64,000 nucleotides of DNA, taken from positions 93,566,001 to 93,630,000 of the forward strand of contig CM075676.1 of the NCBI GenBank assembly GCA_037962975.1. The letters run 5' to 3'. Shown piece by piece: positions 1-11,380 of the stretch. A program made the position numbers and the translations under genes. The notes below the pieces were generated by a model. The model did no database searches. It was not told the DNA's origin and saw nothing but the letters and a program-made list of their open reading frames with translations. Every line of letters starts with the position of its first letter. Position 1 is the first letter of the stretch. The stretch is from Clitoria ternatea. Lineage: Eukaryota; Streptophyta; Magnoliopsida; Fabales; Fabaceae.

Positions 1-1469
1 CATCATCATTATAACATTTATCAAAGCAACCTCATGGCATACCATCAACAACATCATCCCAATACAACATAATCAACTATTTCATTCCTTTTACAATTAA
101 CAACACAATATATGAATAGAACCCACATTCATCAAGAGATCACCAATCCACATCATATCAACATGAAAGGGGTATAATGTCAATCTAATTATCAACTACA
201 CAATTCACATCATCATTAATATCATCAGTTCCCATAAATATCATAATCAATCAATTATAAGTATACAAATATACATCTATCCATCCATAATCTATACCTT
301 TACAATATAAATGCTCCCCCTACCTGAAATTAATGATTCCAATTGCTCACAACGTTTCCCACCATTTTCCGTTCAATAGCTTATCGCTCTGACAATTCCT
401 AAAATTAACAATATTTATTTTTTAATAACTTATGCGTTACTAAAATTTTGTTTCAGAGCTAAAATTACCAATTCACACCAATTTCGATAATTCCCACTTA
501 CCGAATAATGCCAACGACCTCTGATTCTTAATTCTGATGAAACCCCAAGGCTACCCAAGGTTCACACAAGTTTCGAAATGGTTCCTACACCATGGAAACT
601 CAAAATTAAGGCTCAACACCTTAAGATGGTACTAATGAAGCGACGGGTTACCTATGATAGTCATCTACGTTGAAAAAATCAAGAACCTCAAAGTGTACCA
701 AGCTACCCCGTAATATAAAACAGTCTTGAATAATTCCTAAGTCATGGAAACAACACCATTAAAACCCAAATTCACGGAAATGGAACAATAGAAGCCATGG
801 GTCATTGCGTAACGTACTTGTAGCTCGGAGATCTATAAAACCCCAAGGTTCCAAGGCTGCCAGCAACTTGTAACTACTTCTAAATCACCTAAATTCATGA
901 AATTGGAGGTTTAAGAAGTGAGGTTTCAAGATTCTAACGAAAGCCAAAATGGGGGTCTTGGAGCTTACCTCAAAAATTGAAGAAATTGGAGGAACCAAGT
1001 CTTGCAATGGTTATCGTGAGGAAGAAGAAGTGAATGACACACTGATTCTTGTCTTGTTTGGAGGAAATTGAAGAAGAGAAGGTGAAGGTAGGAGTGATGC
1101 AACGTGACAAAGAAGAGAGGAGAGAAAGGGTCATGTTTCTTTTCCTTGCATGTACACACGAGAGAGTAAGAAAGAATTTAAGTGAAATGGGCATTAAGAT
1201 TTAGGGGCATAGTGGTTATTTCTTACATTTAGTTAGTTTTTAAAATTAATTGGGTACCCTGGTTACCCGAAACACACCTAAATATATTCCAAAAATTAAC
1301 TAACCCACTGTAAATTTATTTAACACTCTAAATTTAATTATTTGGCCAATAAAATCAACCGATAATTAAATTTAGGATGTTACACAAATTAATTTAATTT
1401 AATCTCTAGCAATATTTAATTAACGTCATATGGTAAAATAAATTAAATTTAAACGTCAATGATGTTACA
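1..1469 (-). mobile_element. Probable 3' LTR of a minus-strand Ty3/gypsy element (partial)
   Basis: Read on the minus strand, an internal-region end containing GATTTCAAGGACGAAAT and a purine-rich TTAAGGGGTGTG tract stops at 1470. It is followed directly by TGTAACATC, a typical LTR start. The matching LTR end, GATGTTACA, lies at 9391-9399 beside a primer binding site, so the inverted LTR tips agree. The other edge of this LTR lies beyond base 1. Several ORFs of 60-80 codons here have no recognisable product. The family (Tekay/Del-like) is inferred from the end sequences. Confidence 0.45.
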
Positions 1470-3699
1470 CACACCCCTTAACAGAGATTTCGTCCTTGAA
1501 ATCGACATACTGTGGGGGACATCATCAACCACTAATAACTCATGGCAATTAGTATCATTCCGTATTTAATACAGTTATCACTCCTATATACCTCAGTTAA
1601 CTTATAACTCTAAACAGCATAACATAATGCTCACAAATCACTTGCTCACTCAAAGCATCATATATCACGACAATCACCCACTCAACATTATACAAAAGTA
1701 ATTATTGCTCATTAAGAGCTTAACATTATCACATAAATATTATTACATTATTGTTGTCATATATTTCATTTCCAACTTGCTCTACCATTCTTATTACAAA
1801 ACCATGATGTAATGGAACATGCCATATATTTACCTCTAATTTAACTCATACTATCGATGCTCATATCTTACCATTTATTGATTAACATGTATACATATTC
1901 ATTCATATTAACGCCTCAGTTCCTTAAGTTACAATACTCTAAGCTTGTTGCAAGTACCCAATCTTAGCATTCCTTTAGTTAACCTTCCCGTCACTATATG
2001 GTCATGTTTTTCATTCTTAACTTATCATGATTAAGTCATACACATATTTTAAAACCAAGTGCCACCATGAACTAGTACCTCTCATCCTTATTCATCACAG
2101 GGTCTTGACTTTTACAAAGTTCTACGATAAGAATTGCGTATATCTTTCGACTTAAGCACCAGCTTAAGGCGAAACCAATTTCAATAATTTGATCATCCAG
2201 TTATCTAGGCTTTTCATGAAGAACAAAATCTTTAATTCACTATGGATTTCTCACGGTGATCCTAAAATGAATCTGATATACCTTCAAAAAATTTTAGCTA
2301 AAAAGCAATCTTAGGAATCTACGCATAACTTTTGCTCTGGACCTCCGATTGACTTGAATCTAGTTTCATAAGCCTCACAACATAATGAGCTAAAATTATC
2401 GTGAAGACATGAATCTTCGGTTCTCGACTGAAATGCCTTTAATTCATGAATTTCAGTTCAGTCTCGTTGCTAAATTCTATAGCAAAATGTAGATTTGGTT
2501 TTTCTCGCATAACTTGCACTACAAGTCTCATTTTGACCCGAATCTAATCTCGTTGGTTCAATATTGTAACTATCTTTGATTTTTATAAGCACCAAAAGTC
2601 CAAATTCCTTACGTTTTATTCTCAAATTTTACACGAAGTTGCAAGATTAAATGTTGTCACAACAAAATTCTAGCAAAAAACAATTTCTAAAAAATATGCG
2701 TACCTTTGGCCTTGAGACTTTGATCGATATAAATCCAATTTCATAATTTTCTTAACTTGATGCTTTAAAATTGTCATAAAGACACGATGAGCTAATTCTG
2801 CTTCGATTAATTACAGCGTCACACAGAAGTCATTGCTTAACGTATATCTTATGCGTTAAACCTCTGAATCGAGTGAAACTTACAACTACTCGTTGATAAA
2901 AAGTTATCTACAAGTTTTATGTTAATGGTTGGGCCAAATTCCCAACACGCCGATCACCATGTGTGAAAAATCAGCACTGCTCTGTTTCCAAATTATGCAG
3001 AATTTTTTGCACCAATTCAATGTTTCCGGCTCAATTTACATGAATCCTCATTTTGGTCAAACGGCCTTCGACTGATGCCAACTTTGGACACCAATATCTC
3101 TTCCTCATTTGTGACTCATTGTCACTAGTCTCATTCATAAATGCCACCGGATGAGGAAGATATGCGCAAAAACGTGTTTAGGCCATTTTCGGTCTTTTGT
3201 TCGTTCAAAACTCACTCTATCGACTTTTGCACCTTTCATATTTTGCACCAACAAACTTTATACACCTTCTAGGTGTTCTAAGTCACACTTTGGGGATGTC
3301 GTTTCCTTGCAAATCGGAATCTCACCTGTTAACTGGCCAATTTGCTACACTTTGCCCTATCATTTTTATGAATAATTTCGTCACAATTTCACTTGGTTAT
3401 TACACCCGAAAATCTCACGCTAACGTGCCACCACTTATGCAATCTGTTGTATTATAGTACAAGTGTGGTCCCACTCTTATTTTTCCAAATAACTAAATTT
3501 GTTGGTCTCAATCATACTCTTGCGTTAACACACTTATAGATTACTTCCTTAATAACTCATCATTTCAAAATCTATTCATAATCCTATATGCCACCACGTG
3601 CATATCTATGAATATAGAACACAATCCATCATCTATCATTATAGTCCTTATACCTTTCATTAGATATTTAATATTTCCTAAGCCATTGAATCGAATCAC

Positions 3700-4320
3700 C
3701 GAGAGTTCTTAACAAACTTCAATTGCCAAGAAAATTCTATTCCAAGTGTAACACATTCTTTTCATTTGAGTTACTCTCCGAAGTTGAGCTTCCTCAGTTA
3801 ATTGTACTTTGTTGATTAATATAACATATTTCAAGGGGAACAATAACACTACAGATCTCAATCCGTAATCCAAACTCATACTTTGCACAATTGTTGCCTT
3901 TTGTGCCCTCCAAAGTGAAGGGATGATATAAATCACACAACTCATCAAATTTCACAATATATTATGCCATTGACATTTTCCCCTACTCCAATTTAAGAAA
4001 CTTTGTTTACTTATAAATCTTATAGTTGTCCAGGAAGTATTTGGCCAGAAATCTTTTTCAAAAATTGGCCAAAGTCAAGGCCTCACTCATAGCATTCATC
4101 TAAACTTAGGTCCTAGCCTACCATACTCTCGCTTCGTCCTTCAACTTTTAGGTGGCAAACAACACCTTCTACTCCTCTGAGCACTCAAAGTATTCAAACA
4201 CTTTTTCAACATCATGTATCCAAATGTGTATGCCATTATAATCATGCCCGCCTTTATATGTAGGCAAAGCTCTCTTTAGAAATTTATCAAGTGTTGGGCC
4301 AGATTTGACACATCCCATAA
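3700..4320 (-). pseudogene. gag relic of a Ty3/gypsy retrotransposon
   Basis: Conceptual minus-strand translation from about 4310 downward gives a retrotransposon gag pattern. A segment resembling LDKFLKRALPTYKGG is followed by WIHDVEKVFEYFECSEE, then KLKDEARVWWARTK and a FLAKYF motif. Further down, 3950-3750 reads like the later gag segment (LRIE...EEAQLRRV). In-frame stops and frame changes interrupt it repeatedly, so it cannot encode capsid. The order of the motifs matches plant gypsy gag. Assignment is by eye from family knowledge. Confidence 0.6.
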
Positions 4321-4671
4321 GCTAGAAGAATTTAGAAAAGAAGTCATCTTTATTACGAGAACTAGGCTCATCCACCATTTATCACATTCTACCATAGGAA
4401 AAATACCTCAATTTAGTAACCAAATAAACCACCCAGGTTATAGAGAAATACATCATACATAGGGATATCACACCACCGGAGGACCACGAGAGCACCATGC
4501 CAAGGAACTTGTCAATGATGCATACAACCATACAAATACATCCACATAGGATTCAAGTAACTCACTACATAGCCAATAATTCACTCGGATAACATATAAC
4601 TCATCATTGCATTTTATTAAGGCACTTTTACATCACACAATTTCATGCAACTTATTTGATTTGGAACGGAA

Positions 4672-4685
4672 CCACTTTGATACCA
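4672..4685 (-). other. Primer binding site of the outer gypsy element
   Basis: The minus strand reads TGGTATCAAAGTGG, close to the initiator-Met tRNA complement TGGTATCAGAGC used by most plant LTR elements. With the later copia LTR removed, the LTR end GATGTTACA (9391-9399, minus) abuts this site with two bases between. Confidence 0.65.
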
Positions 4686-4849
4686 CTTATGTTAGAATCA
4701 AGTCTGAATTCATGAATAGGAAGTCTGAACCCCTTGTGATTTGTTAATAATACACATCAAGATTATTAACTAAAATAAAGTATGTACGCTTGTTTGTCTA
4801 ACAAGTCTGTTCAAGTGTGACAGGAAGTCAGTAGAACTCCATTTGTAAA

Positions 4850-5390
4850 GAATAGGGGGATTCCGTAAAATTCAAATCGCTCCTGGAATGAAGAAGTCTG
4901 TACTCACTTAAAGCTTCACTAAATCAAGCTAGTCTGAAGCTACAGACCATGAGAAGCTCTCTTACTCTTCGAATATTTAAAAAAGGATCTTTCTTTTCCA
5001 AATAAAAAGTTGCATAAACTTTCCCCTATCATCTGCTTGCCTATCATAAAAAAGGAAATTAACGGAAAAGTTAAAAGGCATGCTTGCATATATCAAGAAA
5101 ATTACCCTAAACCCTAAACCCTAAACCCTAAACGAATAGGGGGATTCCGTAAAATTCAAATCGCTCCTGGAATGAAGAAGTCTGTACTCACTTAAAGCTT
5201 CACTAAATCAAGCTAGTCTGAAGCTACAGACCATAAGAAGCTCTCTTACTCTTCGAATATTTAAAAAAGGATCTTTCTTTTCCAAATAAAAAGTTGCATA
5301 AACTTTCCCCTATCATCTGCTTGCCTATCATAAAAAAGGAAATTAACGGAAAAGTTAAAAGGCATGCTTGCATATATCAAGAAAATTACC
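4850..5390. repeat. 257-bp direct duplication with telomere-type repeats at the junction
   Basis: Copy 1 is 4850-5106 and copy 2 is 5134-5390. They appear identical except for one base (ACCATGAG versus ACCATAAG). The 27 bases between them, 5107-5133, together with the preceding ACC, read as about four CCCTAAA units, the plant telomere repeat. In an undamaged LTR, base 4849 would lead through one copy directly into 5391. See findings for interpretation. Confidence 0.93.
5104..5133. repeat. Interstitial telomeric repeat (CCCTAAA)n
   Basis: About four tandem CCCTAAA units, the Arabidopsis-type telomere repeat, lie 5 kb inside the window between two copies of an LTR segment. The array is short and interstitial, so it is not a chromosome end. 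Confidence 0.95.
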
Positions 5391-7839
5391 TCATGTATCT
5401 CAAGGTGTCAAAAAAATTGAACCTGTTCAGAACAGATAGCCTAAGGTCAACTGCTATAGAGTGTACTTGCTTGCTCAAAGTGCATAAGCAAAATGGATCT
5501 TTTATTAAAGACTTTCGAAGTAATCCAGTTAAGGAAACTTCTTTGAAGCATGCCTCTGTACTCGCTAACAACACATTCCTCGAAGAGACCAACATCCTTT
5601 AAATTGAATCAACGGTTATTCTTTTCAAGAAGAACCATAAATACAAGAAGCTTTCAAATTCAAGAGTGTCTTGCTACTCATTCTCATTCTTGAACACTCT
5701 TTATTTTCTCTCAAGAAACCAAACTGAAGGACTTTTCTTCAAAAGTTTCTAAGTTCTTGTATTCACTACTTAAGTCTTCTTTGTAGTTCTGCTTCTAGCA
5801 GACCTTGACTTATAGTAGTATGTAGCTTAGTGTACTTGTGTAATCATTTCATATCTTTGTACGTTGAGTTATTTATTGTAACACCAGAAACTCTACATTA
5901 CTCATTCTGTAAGATCTGGCGTGTTTGCTAGAGTCTGTTAGTGTTGGAAAACTCTTGTGGCCTAAAAAGGCTTTTGAAAGAATATTTGGGTCTGTAGCAG
6001 GAGTGGCTCTTGAAATAATACTTAGGTTTTTTAAGCTAGGTTTGACTAGAGTCAAGAATACTTGTTGCACTGAGCTGACGCAGATTGTAAAGGTGTTTTA
6101 CAATAGTGAAAATCCTTTGGTCTGAAGGGACTAGATGTAGTTTCTGCATTGGAAGTAAACCAGGATAATTTTGCTGTGTGATTCTCTTTTCCTTTCTCTG
6201 GTCTGTTTAACTGTTTATCGCTTAAGCGGTCCGTAAGTTTTTGAATAAGAGTTCAAGACTTATTCAATCTGTAACACCCTCTGTTACACCTTAATAAATT
6301 CTAGAAAAATTCGTAATTTTTTTTTTTACTAAAGATATGATTGTTAAAAAGAAACTATCGGAATAAATTATATACATTATTTCTGAAATACCTCACAAAT
6401 ATTATTAAAACTTTATAAAGTATTTGTACATTCATCCGAAGAAAATAAACATTAAACATTATAAGAAAGAGAGGAAACTCCATGGCCCAGAAGCAGTTAC
6501 TTATTAACATTATTTATTCATTGGACCACGGTATTCATACCGAGCTCCCTTTCTAGAACGTGCTATATCTACTGCTGAAATTCTTCGATCCTTCCCTCTG
6601 AACCATCAGTTTAGAATATATGAAACAAAAACACGGAGAAAGGAGTGAGAAACAGAATATAATATTTCCGAATAAGACATAAGCAACAAAGGGTTTTCAC
6701 AACCAATACATAATAATATCAATCACAATCACATACACAATCAATTATGAATGCATGAATGTTATGCAATATCTTCATCATAACTTACTTATATATGTGG
6801 GCCCTTAAATTTTAATTTGCACTGGGCCAACCAGGAGTTTACACTGTTCCATAAGTCCGGATAATAATAATATGAACAGCTCAACTGGCATGGAAACACT
6901 TAGAGACTAGTCAGATTGAGAAAGTTTTTATTGTGAAAGTACCCGACACTAGGGAGCTACCCCAGGTCCCCTGAAGCACCCTTTCACACTCTCTCATCCC
7001 AAGGCTCGTAATTAAGCCTCCTCTAATGTATCCTCGGTTTCTATAATCCGTCCCCAGACAATATTATTTTATTTCACTTTCATTATCCATGATGCATGAA
7101 CTACTCGCGTATTGAGTTGGTTAAGGCTTTTAGAAACTCAATTATTAAATCCCTTAAAGGTTTACAACATCATTTCAATAAACTGTACATTTTCTCTGAA
7201 TTTCTGTCCCACAGAAATAAATTTGGTACAGTTTTCAAATCTCACTGAAATTGAGTTTCTAAGCCTTAAATATCTAAAAACTTTATCATATAAAACTTTA
7301 CAAAATCTTTCTCAAATTAAATCTTAACAAAATCAAATTTAGGAATCTCAATTATTTCCAAATATTTTTAGTGATTAAGTTGGAAAAAATAAAATAATTT
7401 TCTTTTAAATTTTTTTTTTATTGAAAGAGAAATATTTATTAACCAAAAATACTTAAGATTACAAAATTTTTCTTTAACTCAAGATTTAATTAAATAAATT
7501 CTAATAAAATATTTTCTTTCTAAAATAAATACTAATTTTTTTTATTCTAAATATTGAAAATAAAGTTAATAAGAATAATTTCTAAGAAGAATTAAAAGAT
7601 AATAAAATTTAAAGAGTAAGGTAAGAAATTCTTACTGAATTTTAGCTTTCCGTCATGCTCGCTATATGCTCAAACTCCACATTACAATATCATCAATCAA
7701 AATTAAACAATATCAATCATAACTAAATATCATCAATCAATCAATCATAATCAAATCAATTAAATATCATTAATACATATCATAATACAAAATTTAATGA
7801 TTATTAATATAGTCAATTTTAGTCCTTTTGGTCAATTCC

Positions 7840-7985
7840 TCGCATAGGTATATGTAAGTCCATATAATCCAGTCCTTGCATAGGTATAGTTCAGTCCATA
7901 TGAGTCATAATGGTCCAAGTCCTTGCATAGGTATAATCCAGTCCATATAGGTCATAATGGTCCAAGTCTTTGCATAGGTATGTTA
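7840..7985. repeat. About 60-bp tandem repeat, 3 copies, in the solo LTR
   Basis: The phrase CAGTCCATAT...GGTCCAAGTCCTTGCATAGGTAT recurs at about 60-bp steps with small differences. It lies in the upstream part of the gypsy LTR. Confidence 0.6.
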
Positions 7986-8274
7986 GAGTTAGTTAAACCG
8001 GATATTTAATTTAAAATTTATTATAAATTTTAAGTTAAAAAGTTAATATTTTAAAATAATAATATTATCAGATTTAAAAGGAGTAGGGGACTCCTCCCAT
8101 TATTCTTATGTCTTTTCATATTATACTCTTATCTCACTCCCCCTTACCTTGAATTGTTACTCAAAATGGATTTGCTTTGCGCCTCCGATTTCTAGAAATA
8201 TTAATACCAATCTTATTTCAGTATAAGCATAAGACGAAGATTAAGATTACTACTTAAAACAGAAATGGTAAATT

Positions 8275-8510
8275 TTGAATAATGAATAGTGAATAGTGAA
8301 TAGTGAATAGTAAATCGTGAATAGTAACAGTAAATAGTAAAACGTGAATAGTAACAGTAAATAGTAAAACGTGAATAGTAACGGTAAATAGTAAATCGTG
8401 AATAGTAACGGTAAATAGTAACAGTAAATAGTAATTTACTATTTGAATAGTAATTTACTATTGAAATAGTAATTTACTATTGAAATAGTATTTACTATGC
8501 AGAATAGTAA
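8275..8510. repeat. GAATAGT/GTAAATAGT minisatellite in the solo LTR
   Basis: A 7-bp unit (GAATAGT) passes into longer units of GTAAATAGTAAAACGTGAATAGTAACA type and then into AATAGTAATTTACTATT units, which are palindromic. It lies about 230-450 bp upstream, in LTR orientation, of... the opposite side of the TATA-like box at 8731-8740, i.e. downstream of the likely LTR start site. Confidence 0.7.
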
Positions 8511-9390
8511 CTTAAAATAATATTATTTCCAGTATAATAACAGATTTCTAAAAACGATATAAAAATAACCCAAAAAATATAAAAGAGAAGTATTCTTACC
8601 TTAGGATTTTGGCAGAACCTTCTCTCCAAAAACTTTTCTTCTCTCTCTCACTTCCACCACTATCTCACTAGCACTACTATATTAAGAAAACTTAATCTGA
8701 AATTGTGAATTCTAAAGAAGAAATCCTTTGGTATTTATAGGAAAAAAATTTACTATGCATTCCATTATTTTAATATAAAAGTACTATGCATTTTTGAATT
8801 TTTTATTCCAGGTTACTGTGCATCTTTTGAAAATTTCATACATGCACAGTGATTTGCATAGTAATTGTCGGCAAAATTATTAAGTCAAATAGTAACCCTT
8901 CACTCGGTATATTTTAAATATTCAAAATGAGTCCTTTTTGAAATTTAGCGATATTATATCAGTCCTCACTAATTTTATAATAAGTAATATAAAGTTGAAA
9001 TTTTAAAAATCTAAAATTTTCTGTTAATAAAAATTTATTGATACGTTTCAAATTTTTTAACGATTGGAAAAAATCAAGATTTTTCTCAAACCGATAATTT
9101 TTAGATAAGTCTACTTGAAATGGATTTTAGAAAATTTTCTTATAATTTCAATTCACTTTCTTGTAAATATTTTTAATTTAAGTCACTTATATGAATTTAA
9201 AATTATTTAAAAAAATATTATTTTTATTAAAAAATTCCAAAATTCCAAAAAATTCTAAAAAAACATAAATAATACGTAGATTAAAAAGTTCTAAAGAACC
9301 ATAATTTAATTCCTTCAAAATTTTAATATAAAAATAAAAATAGGGGTGTTACACAATCCCTCTTCTAAGTCTAACTCTGTACCATCAACT

Positions 9391-9495
9391 TGTAACATCC
9401 TCGCTTAAATTCCTAGAATTCACCTCAGGGTCTAATAAAAATTAGAGAAATTTTTTTACTAAGGATTGCCAAATTAATTAAGGAAGGAATATAGG
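9391..9495 (-). mobile_element. Truncated 5' LTR end of the outer gypsy element
   Basis: On the minus strand this stretch ends GCGAGGATGTTACA and is followed, across the inserted copia LTR, by the primer binding site at 4672-4685. Only about 100 bp is recognisable. Beyond about 9500 the sequence changes to an unrelated repeat, and no TGTAACATC start of this LTR is seen. Confidence 0.5.
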
Positions 9496-9499
9496 ACGA

Positions 9500-10580
9500 G
9501 AAGTGTTGGGATCAAACTATACCTTTTCAATTTCTATCCTTGTAATTATTTAGTCTAATTACATAAAGTCATCGAAACTCAGTTTTCACCGAACCTGATC
9601 CCTTGGAGTATAGATTCTAAAATTTATCCTTAATCGAAGATTCCTTTTATGATTAGTGACTATTATTCTTGATCTTATTTCTAGAAATCAACGATAATAG
9701 ATGATTCAATCCTAAATTTGTTCAAACACATTGAGATACGTACATGGTTCATTCTCCTATTTGAAATACGAATTACAAGAAAAAATTGAATCACTAACCC
9801 TGATCAATTATATAAAGTGAACCAAAGTACTTACAAGCATATAAATCTACTACAATTGTTCAATCCCAACTAAAAAAGAAAATCAACCATACATGGTTGA
9901 ACTTACAATTGAATAAAGCATAACATCATAAAGATTGAAGAATAAGAAGAAGATTTAAGGTAAAATGGTATAAAATCTCCAAGGATCCTCTATTCTGTCT
10001 TCTTTCCTCTTCTTTTGTTCCACCATTTGAAAATTGTAATTAGGCCTTTTATATGGTATAATAATAGAGTAGATAAAGTACTGTACTACATGGCTGGCCT
10101 AAATGAATTAATCTTTTTTTCTCCCTCTTGCTTGGGCAAGGATGACTCGTCTAGATGAGTTGCCAAAAACTTGTCTCATTTCCTTTCTATATGGTACAAT
10201 TATTTTTGTTTTCCTACAAAATACAAGAAGAATACAAAATTAGGCAGATCTACATATGTTTACTTAATACTTACACAATGAATGAAAAAATCACTATTAT
10301 ATGGTGTTTTCCTACTCAAAACGAAGGTTAAACCACTAAGATAATTAACATAAAATACATAACTAACACTAATCATCGTAAATTGAGGAAGAAGTTGAAG
10401 GTTTATTTAAATTAACAAAAAAAAACTAAACCAAAAGCTAAAATACATAAACAGCTAAACATATATTTTAGTCTTATTTTATATGTTAAATATTGTCAAA
10501 TTTGTTATAAAAATGTTTTCTTTATTGGGAGAATAAAAAAATATAAAATATTTTAAGTTTAATTTTAAAAAATTATGAAG
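9500..10580. repeat. Dispersed repeat beginning TGTTGGGATCA, related to 60.9-61.5 kb
   Basis: The stretch opens GTGTTGGGATCA and reaches CAATCCCAACTAAA with phrases such as ATCAACCAT. The segment at 60915-61440 opens GTGTTGGGATCA and reaches the same CAATCCCAACTAAA block at a similar distance (about 370-410 bp). Both lie on the same strand. No long ORF exists in either. Beyond 10010 the sequence is AT-rich with nothing recognisable. A noncoding retroelement fragment is likely, but the family is unknown. Confidence 0.4.
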
Positions 10581-10760
10581 AAAATGCAATAGGTTTTTTG
10601 CTAAACTGGGGGAATTTTTTAAAAAAATTTGGTTTTGGGGTCTGACTAAAAGAAATTAGCTGTCTCGGGTAAAAAAGGTCTCATCCCTCTTACAATTCAT
10701 ATACCCATTTGATGAAATGTCAACAACAAAGAGATGAAGACACTTGTCAATAGATAGTGT

Positions 10761-10914
10761 ATTTCACATACTGGGTTGAAGAAATGTAGTTCGGTTTTCG
10801 CAGAGAGAGAATGCGAAATGTCAGTTGTCACAATCAATCTATATTTCGCATAGTGAGTTAGCGAAATAAGGGGGAAGTGACACGTGTTACTTTCATTATC
10901 TGGTTGTGCGAAAT
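10761..10914. repeat. Left subterminal array: four 25-bp palindromic modules
   Basis: Modules at 10761-10785, 10795-10819, 10843-10867 and 10890-10914 each have the form ATTTCG-13 bases-CGAAAT, with one or two base changes in the outer copies. The spacers share a TGGGTT/TGAGTT/TGGTT core. They lie between the left inverted repeat and the transposase gene and may be transposase or host-factor binding sites, or promoter elements. Confidence 0.8.
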
Positions 10915-11380
10915 GGTTTTAAAAAAATAAAAAAACAGGTATTTTTTTCCCTATATAAGGCATGTTGTTGCGGTTCATTTGCATACCAAACTCTACTCTT
11001 CAGTGAGAGAGCAGAGAGTCCTTTGAAGGTATGTTTTTGGTGTATTTTTTTTATGATTCTTTTGTTATATTGTGTAGAGTTTTGTTAAAAATATTAGAGG
11101 ATGATTATTTTTACTTATATTGTGTTAATGTTATGTTTTGAGTATATCTTTAAATGCTAAATTTGTTATATTTTTAACATTATATGCTTTATTTTTTTAT
11201 GCGTACTTTTTTAGTGTATATGTTAGAGTTGTGTTAAAAAAAATTAGAGGGTGATTATAGTTAGTTATATTGTGTTAATGTTATGTATTGAGTATATTTT
11301 TTTAATGCTCACTTTGTTATATTTTTTTGGTGTATGTTTTTTACGCTTAATTTTTTATGGTAAAAAATTTTATTACTACA

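Larger units (their letters stand above)
1470..4689 (-). mobile_element. Degraded internal region of the minus-strand gypsy element
   Basis: This is the shortened inside of the outermost retrotransposon, between its 3' LTR (ending 1469) and its primer binding site (about 4672-4685). At only 3.2 kb it is far too small for gag-pol. I see a gag relic at about 3700-4320 but no reverse transcriptase, integrase or RNase H motif, so pol appears deleted. Positions 2100-3450 hold AT-rich sequence with vaguely repeating phrases and no coding pattern that I recognise. Confidence 0.5.
6270..9353 (-). mobile_element. Ty3/gypsy (Tekay/Del-like) solo LTR, 3084 bp
   Basis: The ends are TGTAACACCC (6270) and GGGTGTTACA (9353), perfect inverted LTR tips. 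The flanking 5-bp target duplication is perfect: CAATC at 6265-6269 and 9354-9358. No internal region is present, so it is a solo LTR left by LTR-LTR recombination. On the minus strand a CTATAAATAC box at 8731-8740 is the likely promoter, giving the orientation. It contains tandem repeats at about 7840-7985 and 8275-8510. No protein-coding gene is recognisable in this 3 kb. Confidence 0.85.
4690..9387 (+). mobile_element. SIRE/Maximus-like Ty1/copia solo LTR, interrupted by a gypsy solo LTR
   Basis: It starts TGTTAGAATC at 4690. Its body runs to 6264, and its last bases resume after the inserted solo LTR (6270-9353) and end about 9387 with ACCATCA. The flanks are ACTTA (4685-4689) and ACTTG (9388-9392), a 5-bp target duplication with one mismatch. 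No copia internal region follows, so it is a solo LTR. The text resembles legume SIRE LTRs, with many GTCTG-type repeats, a CATAAATAC box near 5637 and a 3' end running into CTTATTCAATCCCTC. A 257-bp segment is duplicated in it. ORFs at 5294-5602 and 5925-6125 are part of the LTR, not genes. Confidence 0.7.

Noticed and set aside
5104..5133. Possible chromosome end or subtelomere
   Set aside because: Only about four CCCTAAA units, embedded between two copies of LTR sequence, with a further 59 kb of gene-bearing DNA on one side.
8275..8510. CRISPR-like regular repeats
   Set aside because: Tandem minisatellite without unique spacers, in a plant LTR.
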